Assembly: GCA_903936865.1 (NCBI GenBank)
Contig: CAIZXK010000738.1
Coordinates: forward strand, 1 to 36,991
Origin: an uncultured Bacteroidales bacterium
Lineage (GTDB): Bacteria > Bacteroidota > Bacteroidia > Bacteroidales > JACABE01
Direction: 5' to 3'
DNA length: 36,991 bases
Positions 35,286 through 36,991 of this stretch are shown piece by piece. Positions within the stretch are counted from its first letter, which is position 1. Each line of letters starts with the position of its first letter. A model generated the notes under the pieces. That model made no database searches. It saw only the letters and a program-made list of their open reading frames with translations, and was not told the origin of the DNA. The translations under genes were made by a program, and so were the position numbers.

Positions 35286-35656
35286 TTACCAACTTTTAAA
35301 GTATTCTAAATTCAACCAATAAATGCAACTTTTAGGAAGGTATCATGTAGTGAATATTTCTATAATTAATATGCTATGTTTCAATACCTGGCTTGTTTAT
35401 TCCACTCATCACCATATCTTACCCTATATTGACCATGTTTCAATTCCTTTTGTTGTTGTTCTTTGAAAAAGATTAAGTTGATAGGCTGAATTTAATTATT
35501 AGATAACCGTACTTAATATTAATTGCAATTTGCAGCAAAAGAAAGGTTTTCTAAGGATTTTATGCAATATGATGTTTTTAAGTAAAATTGCATCATTAAA
35601 TCCCATTCGGACTTTAACTAACAATTTGACGATAGCGAATTGTGTTTTCTATTGCA
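35286..35656 (-). other. 371-base gap with a possible short gene remnant
   Basis: No open gene. On the minus strand around 35388-35460 one frame reads KHGQYRVRYGDEWNKQARY followed by a stop, which resembles the GDEW leader of the methyltransferase family seen at 30770-31501 and in the remnant at 33889-34164. The match is short (about 20 residues), so this could be chance. The rest is A/T-rich and shows no hairpin or promoter I can support. Confidence 0.3.
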
Positions 35657-36991
35657 TTAGTAAAGTTTCCTGCTTATAGTAAAAAGCCTGTTCAGCATTA
35701 ACTCCCCGATTTTTTTTGCTGAAAACTGCTCATTTATGGTTTTATATGCTTGTTCTCCAATTTTTTTTACCAACGGTTTGTCCAGTGAAATTGATTTCAT
35801 TTTTGCCGATGCCTCCTCCAAATCCGGTGATGCCCAATATTGATGTTTCTCATAAGGACCTAAATCCTTGCCGATTTGATTGAGGGTGAATGATATTGGG
35901 ATGCAATTATCTGAAGTCATATACTCAGTATTCCCTGACCAATTTGTTAGCATTGCAACTTTTCCGCGAGCCATAGCCTCAGCTGGCCCTAGCCCAAATC
36001 CTTCAGAGCGATGCAGAGATAGAAAGCAATCAATTGATGCGAGTAAGCAGTTTGTTTCCTGTCGGGTAAGATGTTTCTTGATGACAAGGATGTTTTTATA
36101 ATCACCGATGGATTTGTTTAACTCTTTCAACGTTAAAGCATCAGGATTGTTTACTTTGATGGCAAGCAATACACTTGAATCGTCAGCTTTAAATGCATTT
36201 TTAAATGCATGAATAGAACCAAAAGGATTTTTCCTTTCAATAATACTATGAACATCAAACATACTAAGGAAAACAAAGGCATTTTCAGGAATATTGAAAG
36301 AAGCACGGTTTGAAAGACTTTTTACTTCTCTGATATTTACTGCATTAATAACATGAGGGATGGTAATTACAGGTACAGGTGATAATAAGGAAACTGCTTT
36401 GTTTACAAAAGACGAAGGAACCCAGATTTCATCAACCAAATTAAAGGAATTTTTCCATTTTTCAGGAAATTTAGATAATTCCCAAGCCCAGAAACCAATT
36501 GTATATTTTTTTTCAAAAAAATCTTTGCCAAGGTTTTTTATTACAAAAGGAGTAAAATCTGCATTGATTTGCAAAATGTTGAAGTCGAAAACTGCTTTTG
36601 TCATTTCTCTATACTGCATTGTCAAATCGTTCATTTTCGATGGGTTGCCTTTTTCAAAATTGAAAACTCCAAAAGGGATATTTGCTGCTTTAAGTGCTTT
36701 GGCATTGCCACGTGCAGCTTCTCCAATGCCCATTTCAGCACGTATATAGGATATAATGTTTACACCAAAATTAGGTTGTTGGAGTATTTTTGGAACAAAT
36801 TGAACAGACTCTTTTTCTTTTTGTAGTTTGGTTTTTCTTCCTGCATAAAAATCATAGTTGTTATTGGGCGAAAAGTAATTACTGCTGTGCTTGACGGAAC
36901 AATCTTCTTTTTCGAGAGAAAGGTTTGGATTATAATAATAATCTCCTTCTTTAAAAAATTTGCCCCAACGTGCCCACATAGCTTTTTCATC
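35657..36991 (-). CDS. GT2-GT4 fusion glycosyltransferase, 5' end cut by window
   Basis: The reading frame runs through the window edge: four more codons (DEKA) precede the first ATG at 36979 without a stop. The first residues, ending WARWGKFFKEGDYYYNPNLS, match the tail of large GT2 rhamnosyltransferase-like proteins (compare HERWGTALKQDPAYNPNLSL in the 950-residue protein). So the true start is outside and a GT2 domain is mostly missing. Residues from about 70 on are a GT4 domain: GVNIISYIRAEMGIGEAARG near 76-95, EIWVPSSFV near 190, a donor-binding RSEGFGLGPAEAMARGKV segment near 335-352. It probably adds two sugars in the cytoplasm. A 371-base gap follows before the pyruvyl transferase gene. 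Confidence 0.87.
   Translation of the reverse strand, partial: DEKAMWARWGKFFKEGDYYYNPNLSLEKEDCSVKHSSNYFSPNNNYDFYAGRKTKLQKEKESVQFVPKILQQPNFGVNIISYIRAEMGIGEAARGNAKALKAANIPFGVFNFEKGNPSKMNDLTMQYREMTKAVFDFNILQINADFTPFVIKNLGKDFFEKKYTIGFWAWELSKFPEKWKNSFNLVDEIWVPSSFVNKAVSLLSPVPVITIPHVINAVNIREVKSLSNRASFNIPENAFVFLSMFDVHSIIERKNPFGSIHAFKNAFKADDSSVLLAIKVNNPDALTLKELNKSIGDYKNILVIKKHLTRQETNCLLASIDCFLSLHRSEGFGLGPAEAMARGKVAMLTNWSGNTEYMTSDNCIPISFTLNQIGKDLGPYEKHQYWASPDLEEASAKMKSISLDKPLVKKIGEQAYKTINEQFSAKKIGELMLNRLFTISRKLY

Noticed and set aside
36360-36749. 129-codon plus-strand open frame opposite the GT2-GT4 gene, and similar ones such as 3332-3577 and 18676-18984
   Set aside because: They lie antisense to strongly supported enzymes, have no recognisable family features and no separate start context.
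36977-36979. ATG as true start of the right-hand glycosyltransferase
   Set aside because: The frame stays open to the window edge and the residues around it match the interior of a GT2 tail, so the gene starts outside.
36760-36990. 76-codon minus-strand frame overlapping the start of the cut GT2-GT4 gene
   Set aside because: It is an out-of-frame reading of the same region; the GT2-tail residues are in the other frame.

Overview
The window is AT-rich and every confident gene lies on the minus strand, so the locus reads from high to low coordinates. Few genes have a recognisable Shine-Dalgarno sequence and starts are preceded by A/T-rich stretches. This, with the protein families present, suggests a Bacteroidota genome, possibly marine; that is inference, since no rRNA or housekeeping marker is present. 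The whole window is one surface-polysaccharide locus, and both end genes are cut by the window edges.

Layout in transcription order. At 36991-34161 are a cut GT2/GT4 glycosyltransferase and a polysaccharide pyruvyl transferase. At 34164-33889 is a decayed partial copy of a methyltransferase gene, not an open gene. At 33801-29841 are three sulfotransferases and the intact methyltransferase. At 29851-25181 is a 1556-residue fusion of a sulfotransferase, an accessory module, a coiled coil, NPDV-type repeats and three glycosyltransferase domains. At 24806-22230 are a repeat-bearing methyltransferase and a fifth sulfotransferase domain. At 22150-15604 are two O-acylation pairs, each an AlgI-like MBOAT protein followed by an SGNH-type partner. 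At 15452-12600 is a 950-residue protein with seven NPDV-type repeats and two GT2 domains. At 12520-6601 are a DUF2142-like GT-C protein, a DPM-like GT2, a methyltransferase, a GT2 and an LPG-synthase-TM/UPF0104 membrane protein. At 6569-4401 are Wzt and Wzm of an ABC polysaccharide exporter. At 4352-1 are an RgpF-like protein, an APS kinase (CysC), a DUF1972-type glycosyltransferase and a cut O-antigen ligase/polymerase.

How the parts could work together (inference): cytoplasmic glycosyltransferases build a polymer on a lipid carrier. CysC makes PAPS, and up to five sulfotransferase domains sulfate the glycan. Methyl and pyruvyl groups are added, Wzm/Wzt exports the chain, MBOAT/SGNH pairs acylate it outside the inner membrane, and the Wzy/WaaL-like protein ligates or polymerises it. 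The main biological prediction is a sulfated, acylated, methylated and possibly pyruvylated surface polysaccharide. The most unusual architectural points are the sulfotransferase-glycosyltransferase fusion, the NPDV-type repeat shared by three different enzymes, and a second accessory module shared by a GT-C protein, a sulfotransferase and the fusion protein.
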